This document shows positions 49,945 to 62,400 of a DNA stretch of 64,000 nucleotides, in pieces. The notes beneath the pieces are model-generated. The model did not search any database. It was not told the origin of the DNA and worked only from the letters and a program-made list of their open reading frames with translations. Location: the NCBI GenBank assembly GCA_947034885.2, contig OX344752.2:20607386-20671385 (forward strand), given 5' to 3'. This stretch comes from Thuidium tamariscinum (lineage: Eukaryota > Streptophyta > Bryopsida > Hypnales > Thuidiaceae). Position 1 is the first letter of the stretch; each line of letters starts with the position of its first letter. The position numbers and the translations under genes are program-made.

Positions 49945-50195
49945 CGAGCAAGAGAAGAGAATGAAACATCAGTCATGAGAGAGCATGCAAGGAAATATAG
50001 CACTGTACAGATGCTTCTAAAACTACAAAGATGGCAGTAGCGGAACTTGTGTACAGTTTGTGGAATTTACATGATTGGCATACACTTCACACCTTCAGCA
50101 CAAGCGCTGAACTACATCCTGGCGTTGCGGCAATGAACCAGCGAAGAGCAATACGGCTGCAAGCACCGAAGGAGGCGGACAGATGATGACCGCCA

Positions 50196-50540
50196 CAGTC
50201 GATGGGAGGCGGAAAGAAGTCCACCTAGGGTTTTTGATACCGAAGGCGCCGGGCTGCGGATGAATGCGGCAGCTACTGGGACTCTTGGGAGGCGCGAAGA
50301 ACTGAAGTCCGCCTACGCTTCGTGATTTCAAACGCACCGGACGAACTGAGGATGAACGCGGCAGCTGCTGGGAGGCGGGAAGAAGTCCGCCTGCAGTTTC
50401 AAATTTCGGAGGCGCATCTCAACTTTGCTCCTGCTGCCGCTGCGGAGAATCCGAGGGAGGCGTGCCTTCAGCGCCGCTCCCAACGGCCACTTGTGGATGA
50501 ACCCAGCATGGACAGCCGCTCCCAACGGCCACCTCCCGCC
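50196..50540. repeat. GC-rich tandem repeats in the 3' part of the Tigger element
   Basis: The phrase 'gggaggcgg-aagaa-gtccgcct' recurs about three times at roughly 90-110 bp spacing, with 'gatgaa(t/c)gcggcagct(a/g)ctggga' between copies. A second phrase, 'gctcccaacggccac', occurs near 50,475 and 50,518. The base composition contrasts with the AT-rich surroundings. Confidence 0.7.
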
Positions 50541-51439
50541 GGATGAGCTTCCCCGCGGATGAGCCCCGCATCGACAGGCTTCTGCAGTTCCAGAGGTAGA
50601 GAAGCAGGGGCCCAGCCTTTCTTTTTTTGATTTTTCCAGTATCTGTGGTCACTGCGCACACATTTCGTTAACTCCTTCATGAAATGATGCTGCTCAGATT
50701 TTGGACGTTTTGCAGACACCTTATCAGTACGCCTAGCACTTATTTTATGCAGTCACTGTGCCATTTGTCAAACGAGGGGACCTGACTTTATACATAAACA
50801 TGTCAGTATTAGGACATGGCCAAGATCCCATTTTCTTTTTTTACTGAACGCCATATATACATGGCTGAACTTTTTAGTACTATGTAATTATCTTTATTAA
50901 AGGCTACTTCTGTTTGTTTAAAACAGCAGTCTATACACATGAATAGGTCCCTACTGTCCTTCCACTTTGAAAAATCACTGTAAATTCATTTTGCCTCCAA
51001 AAATTTCACTGAGAATTGCTTGATGACCACTGCCACTTTCTGCATCAACCCAAAATTCTGAAACTGTGTTTCCATATTGTGATTTGCCCACAGACCTCCA
51101 CTTTCCCTTATCTGGACGCTTTTTGAGCAGACTACCATAGATCTAAATGTCACTAAGCTATACAAATCTCAACCGTACAATCTTGTAGATGACATGTACA
51201 AAATTTGGAGTCATTTGACTGCATATATTGCAAGATTATAATGTTTTAGTGCTGAAAATGGATGCTGAAATTTCCCAAAAAACACATTTTGAGGTGAAAT
51301 TTGATTTCTAAACCTACTCAAATGAAAAAACTTTACACCACAAAGTGATTCAAAACTAGTATACAAACACATCAATGAAAAAAGAATTCACTCAATCAAC
51401 TCATTGTGTCTACAAAAGAGCATTGAAATGTCAAAAATT

Positions 51440-53412
51440 AGCAAGAAAAGCCACAAAAACTACATCTAAGGTTGAACCTCCATTTACTAGAACGCTTCTT
51501 AGTCATTCATTACTTCTTGGATTGACATGAAACTTTAGTCATACAAAGTAGACTAGTATGCTCAACTTTTCCAACAAATTTGATTGAAAATGGGCTCTGT
51601 ATGAAGAAGAAACAGGCCGTCAAAGTTTACTATATTCCAAAAATGGCAGGGTTTTGAACTTTGAATTGCTCCCAAACATTCAAAACAACTTGAATTGACA
51701 CGAAAATTTTCCCACACAAACTAGACTTCAAGGGAAACAAAACCTAGAAAATTTTATTGAAAATGATCATTTGATGAAAGAGAAACAAGCCCCCGAAGTT
51801 GCATCCCCAAAATGCAATTTCTGAACTCAAATTGAACCTGTGAACTTTGATTGACTGCCAAAAAATCATCACGTTTTGGATCAATCTGAAAATTTTACCA
51901 CACAAACTAGAAGACAACATGCAACTTTCCCAACAAGTTTTGTTGAATTCGGACATTAGATGAAAAATTTATAGCACTTTGAATTTGACTAAAAACTTTG
52001 AAAGGTGCTATTTGTGCCCTTTTGGGCATTGAGGGGTTAACCCCTAAAAGCCCTAGGGGTTAGGACAAAACATAAATGTGTTATAAAATGTAAGTTATGT
52101 AACTTTTTTGAAGTTAGTATCAAAGAAGATAATGTAAAGCACAAAATGTAGAAAGTATCCGTACAGTCAAAATTATAAAATTATTTTTAGATTCTCTTCA
52201 AATGAATTTTGAAGATATAACTTCAAAAACTCACCAAAAATACAATTTCTTTATTTAGTATATGAATTTTTTTTTATTGGTCAAATTTGTGGTTTCTATT
52301 GATTTGTGAAAAAATGCAAAAGATCTAGTAATGAGACCATAAACACTTTTCCAAAATAATATGTTTGTCAACACTAAGCAATTCTAAACCTTTTGTGCTA
52401 TATCTCTTATAAATTTTGTTTGACCGTACTGATCTTAGTTTTGAATACAAGTGTTGAAAGAAAACCCAATTTTTTCAAAACTCGATAAAAAAAATCTGAA
52501 AAAAGTTTTTTTTTTGCCTGAAAATTTGGCCCAAAGTCAAGTAACGACCAAAAAATGGTCGTTTGAACGCTTAGAGGTTAAGAACTTGATCTACTCACCT
52601 TGATCATTACCGATAGAAAGAATTCTGCAACTCTATCCGTATGACTTTCACACTACCACTTCATCCTAGGCTCTTGATTGGGGAGCTATTGTCTTACTTG
52701 GCCAGGGTGAACTTTGTTTTGTTATCACTCGATCAATTTGTGTCTCTGTAGAAGGACAACTTTGGAAGACAATTTGATAGCACTATGCAAGTCACACAAG
52801 TCATATGGCAACCAATTTAGCTTGTAAATAACCTATGGAACCAGAAGTGTCCTCACATAGTCTAAGGTCCAATTCAAAGTGCTATAACTTTTGTATCTGA
52901 TGTCCAAATTCAATGAAACTTGTTGGAAAAGTTGCACATAATAGTCTAGTTTGTGTGATAAAAATTTCAAATCAATTCAAGATGTGAAATTTTTTTTGGA
53001 GCCAATCAAAGTTCATAGGTTCAATTTGAGTCCACCAAACTGCAATTGATGGCTGCAACTTCAAGGGTTTGTATTTCCTTCATTCAATGTTTGTTTTTCT
53101 TAAAATTTGTTGGTTTTTGTTCCTTTAGAAGTCTAGTTATTGTAGTCATATTTCCATGGCAATCGAAGTTGTTTTGAATGTTTGGTAGCACTTCAAAGTT
53201 GTAAATCTTGACATTTTTGGATTATAGTGACTTTGGTGGCTTGTTTCTTCTTCATACAATGTTCGTTTGCAATAGTTTTTTTTAGAAAAGTTGCGCATAC
53301 TAGTCTAGTTTTTGTGGCTAAAATTTAATATTAATCCAAGAAGTTAAAAGTGACTAAGAAGCATTCTAGTAGAAGGAGGTTCAGCCTTACATGTGCTTTT
53401 TGCAACTTTTCC
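51440..53412. repeat. Long inverted repeat (foldback), arms about 550 bp, 880-bp centre
   Basis: Arm one (about 51,440-51,985) and arm two (about 52,870-53,412) are diverged inverted copies. Examples are 'ctagaacgcttcttagtca' against 'tgactaagaagcattctag', and 'cattcaaaacaacttgaatt' against 'aagttgttttgaatg'. The centre is AT-rich and includes 'ggggttaacccctaaaagcc' near 52,032 and the third copy of the dispersed repeat at 52,568. No coding. Exact ends and target duplication were not found. Confidence 0.65.
52568..52770. repeat. Diverged dispersed repeat (third of three)
   Basis: Shares 'acttgatctactcac-ttgatcattaccgata', 'tatcactcgatcaattt' and 'gtgtctctgta' with the 35,540 and 16,665 copies. 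Confidence 0.45.
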
Positions 53413-53414
53413 TA

Positions 53415-53705
53415 CAAAACCCAAAATTTATCTTTCAAGTCTAAAGCTAGAGTGCAATTGAAGCATTCAAGTGATGCAAATCAAACATACAAAACCCAAA
53501 TTTTATCTTCAAAGTCTCAAATTGGATTGCAATCAAAGCATTCAAGTCATGCAAAAGCCAAACTTCACCTTACAAGTCTCATACAACATGGCAAATGAAG
53601 CCCACAAGTATTGCAAGAAATCGAATTTCATCTTCAAAGTCTCAATCTAGAACACAATCAAAGTATTCAAGTGATGCAAATTTGAAATTTCACCTTCAAT
53701 TCACC
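53415..53705. repeat. Tandem array, 4-5 degenerate units of about 60-75 bp
   Basis: Recurring text is 'acaaaacccaaa-ttt(a/c)(a/t)c(t/c)tt', 'caaagtctc' and 'gcattcaagt(g/c)atgcaaa'. The array starts at the outer edge of the right arm of the foldback and reads open on the plus strand for 82 codons, which I treat as incidental. From 53,706 to 54,600 I see no feature. Confidence 0.6.
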
Positions 53706-54639
53706 TAGTGCCTCAACTCCTTGCACCAGCCTTGCCAGTTACCATGACTACACTAGAACTTCACAAAGTACTAGTACCTTGTTGACTTTGTTTGAAGTAC
53801 ACATAGAAATATAAGGAAACACCCCGCTTTGTGTAGGCATAGAATTTTCATATTGAGTCAAATTAGTTCCTGAAAAATTCCTAAATTTTATTCATGATTG
53901 TACCTAGAAGACAACCGTTCCAAATTTGCCAAATAAAGTCTTATTCATGTAAAAAACTCATGTATCCAAAGTTGTAGGCCATTGTGGGCCACAACCTCTT
54001 TCAAGAGTTAAAATGGCCCCTACAATTGAGGATAAAAAAGACATGATGTAATTTTAAAAGGAAATAGTGATTGATAGTAAATGGCCTGAAGAAGAAGTGA
54101 GGGTGCATTAGGTTGTAGTGTGGATTGATTTAATATGCGATGTGGTCCATTTCAAAAAGTTGTAACATGTGTACATTAAAAAAATTTAAAATCAAATTTG
54201 GATGGCCAACAACCACTGAAAATAGTATATAGAATCTAAAATCCTTAAAACTATCAGTGGTCACATTAATTCTTGAACAATGGACTGGTCACATTAACCC
54301 TTGAACAATGGACTGGTGACCATGGAAATCATGCATTTTGATTCCATGTGACGTCACCTACTTTGGAAAAGCCAAATATATTCATTGGAAGTCAAAGCCC
54401 TACGGAAGATCTCCCCTTTCCACCCCTAAACCAAGGACCAATAGTTGCACTTCCATTCTATAAAGGAAGATTCTCTCTCATTCAGTAGACACAAAACATC
54501 TTCTTCGGCGTTTAAGCTAAGGATTAAGGACCCTCCCTTGTTCTTTAAAGGAAGTTAGCAAGCTCCTTCTTGATTTCCCCATCTCTCTTTACATACCACA
54601 TGTGTTCCCATTTTGTCAAGCCTACAGGCACAAATAGGT

Positions 54640-55120
54640 ACCTAGGACTGCCATCTTTGAAAAATCACAACTAATTCAGTATTGCTTTGAAAATTATGAA
54701 ACTACTTTTGTTGCATGCAGAATCCATTTTTCTCTCTCTCAAAAATAAGAAAAAAAAATTTCTCTCCACATGCAGAAGCCCATGAGAAAATGCAACCAGC
54801 CCTTAAATGGTTGGTTCTATGGGAGGAGGTCCAGAAACCGACCATGTAAGGGCTGGAACAGAATTTTGGGCAGGTCAAACATCTTGAAATATTTTTCAGA
54901 GAATTTTCCTTGAAAGACAGCTTGAATAGGCATCTAACCCAAGTCGTTTCATATTTTTTGGAGCTCTCTAGAATTAGTTATCAAATTCTGAAGTTGAAAG
55001 GGCATAGGGCTCTAAAATGGTGCCCTAGCTAAAATGTACACGGTCAGTACATTGCTGAAGGCTATGAAAATGCAACATGTACAAGTACTATACATTTAAG
55101 ATAGGGCACCATTTTAGAAC
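54640..55120. mobile_element. Small inverted-repeat element
   Basis: The left half resembles 'agggtcataaatagggacc...aactaattca...atgaaac(g/t)ac' found at about 11,690-11,900 and 40,795-41,010. The right half (54,880-55,030) repeats the same pattern inverted. A short hairpin, GGGCTCTAAAATGGTGCCCTA against TAGGGCACCATTTTAGAAC, lies at 55,009-55,119. No coding and no clear target duplication. Confidence 0.45.
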
Positions 55121-56059
55121 CCGCTCCATTCAAGAGCCTCCTCCTATAGAGCAGAGTACCTTACACGAAGATTGCAGACAAAGTAATCGTGTTCACTTAT
55201 TGAAAAAGGAGTAGTATGCAAGTGAAGAGGAGGCGGAGCGGCGCGGCTGAAGCAACCAGCGATGGCGGCTCGTAACTGATCTCTTGCGCTTGGTGCTGCT
55301 TGGATGGAGCTGCGCAGCACTCTGCATGCCCAAAGACTACCCAACAACCAATGAAGCAGCTGATACTCCAGTTCTGTGCCGATCTCCTTGGAAATTGAGA
55401 TCCGAAATTCATGGACCTTGGAAGCTCCGTCTGTTGCACGTGATGGAGTTTGGAACTTGCCTGATCTGAGCGGCTGGGGAGGCAAGGAGTCACAGGCAAC
55501 TCGAGATCTTCCAAGTACCAGTGATGACGGACGAGTACAACAAGGAGATCGACACTTAACTGGAGATCAATCCTCCAAGAGCAGCATCATCGCGTCACCT
55601 ACTCCAAATCAAACAATGCAGCTTGGGAAGGTTCCGCTACAATCAAGTTGTCAAGCACTAGCTGTCTATTTTTTCTTAAATTCTTGCTGCTTTTTTCTTG
55701 TTCCAACTAGCACACTGCCACCATAAGCATGCACCCCAAGGTCGGAACTTGCAGTCCGCTACTCACAACTCGATCTAGTATGGAGATCTGGCAGATCTGG
55801 CAGTGACAGATATCTTTCCCAAAAGCTAAATGCACATACCAAAACTAGCGCACAAAGACAACAATACAACGCCTTGAAACCACAAACTAGTGACCCCGCT
55901 CCCAAACCAGATTTATGCTTATGTACTCACAATACGAATCACTCCCTTGTGTTTGTGGTTGAACTTGAGCGGCAGGTCTGCAGGTTCTCTCCCCGCATGC
56001 ACTCTGTACACCCAGCGCATCGCAAGACAGCTCCCCGAATCCTGCACCGCATTGGACTT

Positions 56060-56480
56060 CACTACGCGCCACCCCCACTGAAGCGGAGATTAGCCCAGCA
56101 GTCCAACCTTACCACGCAGAAGCGGAGATCAACGCAGCAGTTCAACTTTACCAAGCAGAAGCAGAGATCAACGTAGCAGATCAGTCACAGCGAGGAGAAG
56201 CGGACACCAGCGCACCAAGATCCAGTAAGTTTAGAGTGACCCCACCGAGGAGAAGCACAACTCAGCGCACCGAGGAGAAAAGATCAACCCACCGCGAAGA
56301 AGCAGAGATCCCCGAATCAAAGCGACCCCACCGAAGAGAAGCGGCGATCAGCGCGCCGAATCGACCCCACCGAGAATACCAACGTCACCGAAGCAGACCA
56401 ACCGAATCGTGGAAATCTACCTCACCGAAACCAAGATCGACCTCACCGAGCCACACATCGACCCCACCGAATCAAAGACC
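56060..56480 (+). repeat. Degenerate short repeats in the LINE leader
   Basis: The phrases 'gaccccaccga', 'gagaagcgg(a/c)' and 'gcagagatca(a/g)c' recur every 20-45 bases. This region lies upstream of ORF1, where LINE promoters commonly carry repeats. Long open frames here (for example 56,236-56,592 and 56,483-57,235) are probably by-products of the repeat composition. Confidence 0.6.
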
Positions 56481-57715
56481 GATTGTACCTCCAACGCAAG
56501 CAGCTCGACCCCACCGCAACCACGCCCTGCTCCGCAAGTTTGTCTGCACGATCGGTAACCAGGGAAAACGGCACGCTCTGCACCTCCAGTAGGAAGACGC
56601 CACGCAACAGGACAACGCGCCTGAGAACCAGCGGCAGGCAGGCAGGCACCCTTGTTGTCAATTCGGAGTCCCTGCCACAGTGCATCCCTCACCACAACCA
56701 GGTCAACATCAGAATTATTTCAAAGGAGCTGAAGTCTCCATCTCGTTGCAGCCAACCTCAGAGAACAAAGCAACGTCAAGGACGCATCAAGCACTCTGCC
56801 AGTTCAACGCCAATTCCGCACCAGACACTCAGGTATCCGTTGCAACCATATAAATTATTTCAATTTTACAGCTTGTCAAAATTCCAGGTCCCAATGCAAG
56901 ACAAGGCGCGACACAAGGTGTACCAATACTTATCACATCTAGTTAGCCCAATTCAATCCCATCGCTTGCTTAATTTTCAGGCTACAGTGTGTTGTGGACA
57001 GAGATACCCAAGAAGGATTTACATTGCATTCAACTGCTTCTTCATTGCTCCATCAAATAACTATCTATTACTCCATCTAAATCGAAACTGTATGAAGACC
57101 AAACCTCAGGATCAACTGGTGAATCCCAAACGGAGTGAGAAGGACCTTAGACCGCGTCCATTGTCCAAGGCTCCATCGAACGCAAAGAGACAATCAAGCC
57201 GAAGCTCAAAGACAGCCACAGGTTCTTCCAGTTAGGCACAAAGCACCACTCAATCCACTGCGCCAATAAATACTGAATTTCGTATACAGAGTCGCACAAC
57301 CACAACCACTCCTCCACCTCCGAATTCACAACGAGTACAACTTACTACCAGAGGTATGCTAATACACTTACACTCATTTTATATTATCTTTTTGCACATG
57401 AATATTTGCCACATGCATATGAACACAAAGAAAGACACCCTTTCTCTGTGTGTGTACTGTAATCCCAATCATGCCCGGAAGATTATTGCTCCCGGGAGGG
57501 CTCTTACTTTACACTTTGATTGGTTCCAAACCAATACCAATCCCATTGAAATACATAGAAACTTCTATTGCATTACTTCTAACACTACATCCAATTCTTT
57601 AAAACAAATCACATCTTTCAAATCTTTAGTTTTGCTTCTAAGCAATGCACCCTTCTATATCATAAATGCTCAATATATCCTATGGTTTCCTAAAAAAATA
57701 TTATATGTAGATACA

Positions 57716-59398
57716 ATGTCAGATCCTCCACAAAGCAACAAAGTTCGAAGACACATGGCTTATCCAGAAGAAATTGAGATGGAAGAGGCCTCTGGTTCAC
57801 ACAAACGCACCACACCAGAAACTGACAAATCCATACCAAAGAAAACCAAAAGCACCGTCACCACCATGGCCATACTCGATGATCCAATACCATACGAATT
57901 TTGGTACGGGTTTCCTACTATGGAAACCCTTGCCTATGAAGCCAGCATGCCACCATTCATCAACAAAGCATCGGTAGCTGAACTCATTTCGCAGGGATAC
58001 ATTGTAGAGGAAGCAGCTGACCTTTCAAAAGCTCGAATGTCATTCCCCCGAGTCCAACAAAAACTATGGCCAACAGCTAGACCCGACAACATCGCAGGCC
58101 AGCATTTCAACTTAACCCAAGTTCCTTTTGACGTGGAGGTAAACATGCATACCCAACTAGCTCTGGATAACCACATATTGCTCCATTTTGAAAAACCTTT
58201 GTTTCCATTAACCCAAAAACAAGTCATGGCAAAGGTTTTGTCTTGTTTCCAAAAGATGAATATCCAGTTAGGAGACAGCATTGCTGATCCTGTAGCAATC
58301 CTATGTCATGGTGCCAAAAACTCCAAAGTCTGGTCAGGGATGGCTAGAGTTCACTTGCAGAACCCAGAAGTTGATGGCAAAGCCTTACTCCGTGGTACTA
58401 GAGTGTTCGCAATCCCGCTTGACAATGACATACTAACAATTGCCAAAGTAGCCAAATCATTCGATCCTATAACCTCCAGTACCTTACTCTCCATCAAGAT
58501 CAACAATGAAACCATCCGGAATATGGAACCCCATCACCTTTTCAAACAGACACTGGAAGAAAGTTTTCGCCGGGGCTTTGAATTTGAACTGACACAGGTT
58601 CAAAAGCCCACTGCCGAACCTTATGGCTGGTTGACAACAACATCACCTGAGCAACTAGCAAAAATCAAGCAACAACAAATTGCAGTATTGGGAGAACTTC
58701 TACAACCAGTCAACCGAGACTTGAATCAACTGACTCGAGAGGAGGTGAACAAAAGAAATTGCCTAGTGCTCATTGTCAAAAACATCAACGTTACCAAATC
58801 CGTTGCTGAAGTAACCCAAGGATTGCAAGATTACATCGGAGCCAAGAATATCAAATCTATCTTTTTCCCACGGTATAAAGGAGATGCTCATAGTGGCGTA
58901 GCCAACATCGAATGTCTCAACGTCGCGGTCTATAAGCAACACGTGAAGAAATCGACACGCTTTCAACACAAATGGGTGGAGTTTCAGCCCCATCCTAATT
59001 CCTTAGATGGGGCGGCCAAACCTAATGATGAAACTCTTCAGAAATGGGGTTTTCTGGACATCAACACTGCTCTGGTTGGTACAGTCGAAGAAATGCAAAA
59101 CACAGCATCATCCTCGGCTCCAAAACAATCTCTGCAGAGAGAAGAACTATCAGTTTTGATAGGAGAACTAGTAGTTTCTAAAGAAAACTCAAAACTTAGG
59201 ATTGAATTCAAATCCGACATGAGTCAAATGAAAAATGAATTGTCAATAGAGGCACAGAGCTATGCAGACAAGGTAGATCATGAGCTCAGAGGGAATCTCA
59301 CGAACCTAGAATCCCTCCTAGCTCAGAGCATGCAGATGATTAAAGGCTTGACTCGCCCAGCCATTAGAGCCCCAGAACCTCCTTCTCCGCCAAACTAG
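57716..59398 (+). CDS. LINE ORF1 protein
   Basis: The start MSDPPQSNKVRRH at 57,716 gives 560 residues. The same frame is open back to an ATG at 57,356 (680 residues), but the added part is hydrophobic and looks like leader. There is no internal stop. The middle contains two stretches resembling RNA-recognition folds (around residues 90-240, and about 345-430: NCLVLIVKNINVT, IKSIFFPRYKGD, GVANIECLNVAVY). The C terminus has a helical, charged region ending in a Pro-rich tail. Such proteins bind element RNA as nucleic-acid chaperones. The G content is ordinary, unlike ORF2 immediately downstream. The RNA-recognition call comes from pattern only. Confidence 0.6.
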   Translation: MSDPPQSNKVRRHMAYPEEIEMEEASGSHKRTTPETDKSIPKKTKSTVTTMAILDDPIPYEFWYGFPTMETLAYEASMPPFINKASVAELISQGYIVEEAADLSKARMSFPRVQQKLWPTARPDNIAGQHFNLTQVPFDVEVNMHTQLALDNHILLHFEKPLFPLTQKQVMAKVLSCFQKMNIQLGDSIADPVAILCHGAKNSKVWSGMARVHLQNPEVDGKALLRGTRVFAIPLDNDILTIAKVAKSFDPITSSTLLSIKINNETIRNMEPHHLFKQTLEESFRRGFEFELTQVQKPTAEPYGWLTTTSPEQLAKIKQQQIAVLGELLQPVNRDLNQLTREEVNKRNCLVLIVKNINVTKSVAEVTQGLQDYIGAKNIKSIFFPRYKGDAHSGVANIECLNVAVYKQHVKKSTRFQHKWVEFQPHPNSLDGAAKPNDETLQKWGFLDINTALVGTVEEMQNTASSSAPKQSLQREELSVLIGELVVSKENSKLRIEFKSDMSQMKNELSIEAQSYADKVDHELRGNLTNLESLLAQSMQMIKGLTRPAIRAPEPPSPPN

Positions 59399-59484
59399 TT
59401 CAGTTATACAACGCCATCACCCAAAAACAGAGTGCCATAGTCATATACCTTAGTACTACATCATCCCTTATTTGTATTACATTA

Positions 59485-62400
59485 TTGCACACTACCACTG
59501 ATTGGCAATATTATATATATACTTTGCTTTCTCTCATGTTTTCATCAAATTCTCACCTTTCTTTTGACATTCAATCTCTTATACAACAATTAAATACCTA
59601 TAAATCACACTTATATACACAAAAATACATTATAATTGCTAACAAACATATTCAAATACTTAGAAAAATCTCCCAATATATTCAAGTAAAGTTAAAAACT
59701 AACTATCTCACTTCAAAACACCAAAAATTCCCCTTGCACATTACAACTCTCTTATGTGGTGATATAGAAACAAACCTAGGACCCATGCCCGATATACTCA
59801 CAACACACCCACATCCACATAAAAATAGATATAAAATGTATTTTATACCATGTACAATAAAACTACAACCCGAATACCAACATTTAGCAAAACAATTTTC
59901 ACCCATAATAAACGTTACACACCCTCACCACAACAACACCACCATAAATTATCCTTACATATCACGATACATTCATCAAAACCAACACCACCCACCACCA
60001 AGACTTTTATTTGTATTCATTGTTACAATTAGCCCACAACTCGAAACATGTAACCAACTACTAATACAAACATCAACCCCAGACTAGACCACACTACTAT
60101 TGGGAAAAATGGACCTCCTACAAAATCCACCAGAAAGACATATCACAACGATGCACCCATACACTCAATTTAAAAATCTAAACCAAGATATCATTAAACC
60201 TCCCAATTCCATTCACAAAGAATTATATAGTTTCATTAAGCAAACAACTGAACCACTAAACTTACAAATTATGCTTCACAAATTTCCATATCTACTCGAG
60301 AAACTACTCCTAGAAGCACTAAAATGCAATGACACCTTGATAGAATACTCCCACCCCACTCCTCTATCCAACTTATCCAGCACAGACACCACAAGTACAC
60401 AAACTACTAACTTCAATACATACATTACCACATGGAATGCTACATCAATCAATACAGCATTACCAAGCCTTCAACAACTTACATCACATACACCAACTAC
60501 CCCCGCAATAATAACAATACAAGAAACCAAAATAACTGCAACTAAATCCACTAAATATATCCAAAACTTATTTCCACAATACAAATTAATATTTAATAAC
60601 ACACATGCACTAACTAGATGTATGCAGCAAAGAAGGCCATATACACCGGGACGTGGTGGACTTCTTACTCTCGTAAATAAAAAATATGCATACCCAGGGA
60701 ATATTACCAAAATCCCAACTCCTGTTGAATTTTCACCATATTTACAAATGATCAAAATCAACAATCACCCTTTACAACCATGGCTACTACTCCACATGTA
60801 TATGCCATCGCACATAGATGATTTACAACTGATACCAAAAATTCAACAATGTATAACTCAACAAATCTCCCTACACCCACAATACACTTATATTCTATGT
60901 GGCGACTTCAACAGAGACATTGCACTCATTGGTAGACAAAATGAATTTAATATCATTCCGCCACAAACAGAAGATATAGAATGGCGTACATTTACAGACA
61001 ACCTGCACCTCACATACATACCTACTAACAGCCCTTTTTCTAGACAAGGTGGCCAAAATTATACTCAAACTAGCCTAATAGATGGGTATTATATAAACGC
61101 ACCTAACTCTGCCCTATATACAGCAACCACAAACCATAACCACAACCTCAATTCAGACCATTCACCAGTAACACTACATATACCACCAAATACATTACTA
61201 GCAAGACCTATAATACCAATAATAAATAAACCACCACGAATACTTAACCCTATTCCCCAAGAAAATATAGAAATATTCAAAACAAATTTTTTTGAAGAAC
61301 ACGCAATTCAAATAAATGAACTAACCACCACTCTTACAAATGAAAATATAACAAATGATCAATGGCATGTGGCATGTAATACTTTAGACCACCTCATACA
61401 AAGTATATCCCATAAAATACTTGAGAATTGTAGTGCGCCACCATTACCTCATCTAACAAACCGTACAGCCCAACAAGGTGGCTTTTTACCAAGAAAAATA
61501 CAAAAAAAATGGAAAGCCCACCTCTCTACTTACCACCTCATTCGGAAAGCAATATACATATCCAAACACGTAGCGAATTGGACAACTCACCCAATAATAA
61601 CAGAACTATGTAACCACACCCATGTCAACATTCCACCACCTGACAGGCATGATACAAACCAACAAGAATGGATTAAAACAATAGCCAATCTAACAAGAAA
61701 CGCAAACATACAAGCTCGAAAAATAACTACACAATATACTCAAAAATGCATCAAAAAGGCAATCTCAAAATATAGACAACTCTATGAAAAAAGTCCCAAA
61801 ACAATAAATAAAAAAGTGTTCAAAAAACAAAATAACCCCCCACTAGACTGCATTTTGGATAGACAAAACAATATACTAACTAACCCTGAAGACATTGCGA
61901 AAGAAATACACATTCAACAATCAATTAGTAATAGCCCTATAGTTCCAACATGCTACTATCTACCAGAGCATCCATCACATTGTACATGTGCAGTGAGACA
62001 ATACTCCTGGCATGATTTAGATGGTTTTGTCATAGACAAACGTGGATCCCCGGACATTCCTCTACATACTTACTTCACCAAAGAAACTTATGACATATGC
62101 TTGAAATACCTATCTAATAACAAAACCCCTGGTCCAGACTCAATCCCAAATATAATCCTTAAAAATGTGCCACAATGTTTTCAAAACCTTCTATTTTTAT
62201 TTTTCAAACACTGTTATAAACTAAAACAAATCCCAGCATCCTGGAAAACTAGTCTTACTATATTACTCTATAAAAAAGGAGATCCTTCCCAATTATCAAA
62301 CCATAGACCAATCGCACTTGCAAATACGATCTACAAATTTTTCACTAGTACTCTCACTTTAACTCTTTCAAACTATGGTGAAAAATATCAAATCCTCCAT

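Larger units (their letters stand above)
46451..51137 (+). mobile_element. pogo/Tigger-type (Tc1/mariner) DNA transposon, 4.7 kb
   Basis: The ends are TGGTAGTATGCTCAAAAAGC at 46,451 and its inverse at the right (TGGTAGTCTGC..., ending 51,137): 23 bp with one mismatch, flanked by TA at 46,449-46,450 and 51,138-51,139. It carries one transposase gene on the plus strand and a GC-rich tail with tandem repeats. It inserted directly beyond the end of copy B of the duplication. Several disruptions in the gene show that it is dead. Confidence 0.88.

Noticed and set aside
55376-57235. Several long plus-strand frames in the LINE leader
   Set aside because: Composition follows the short repeats, frames overlap and no domain is seen.
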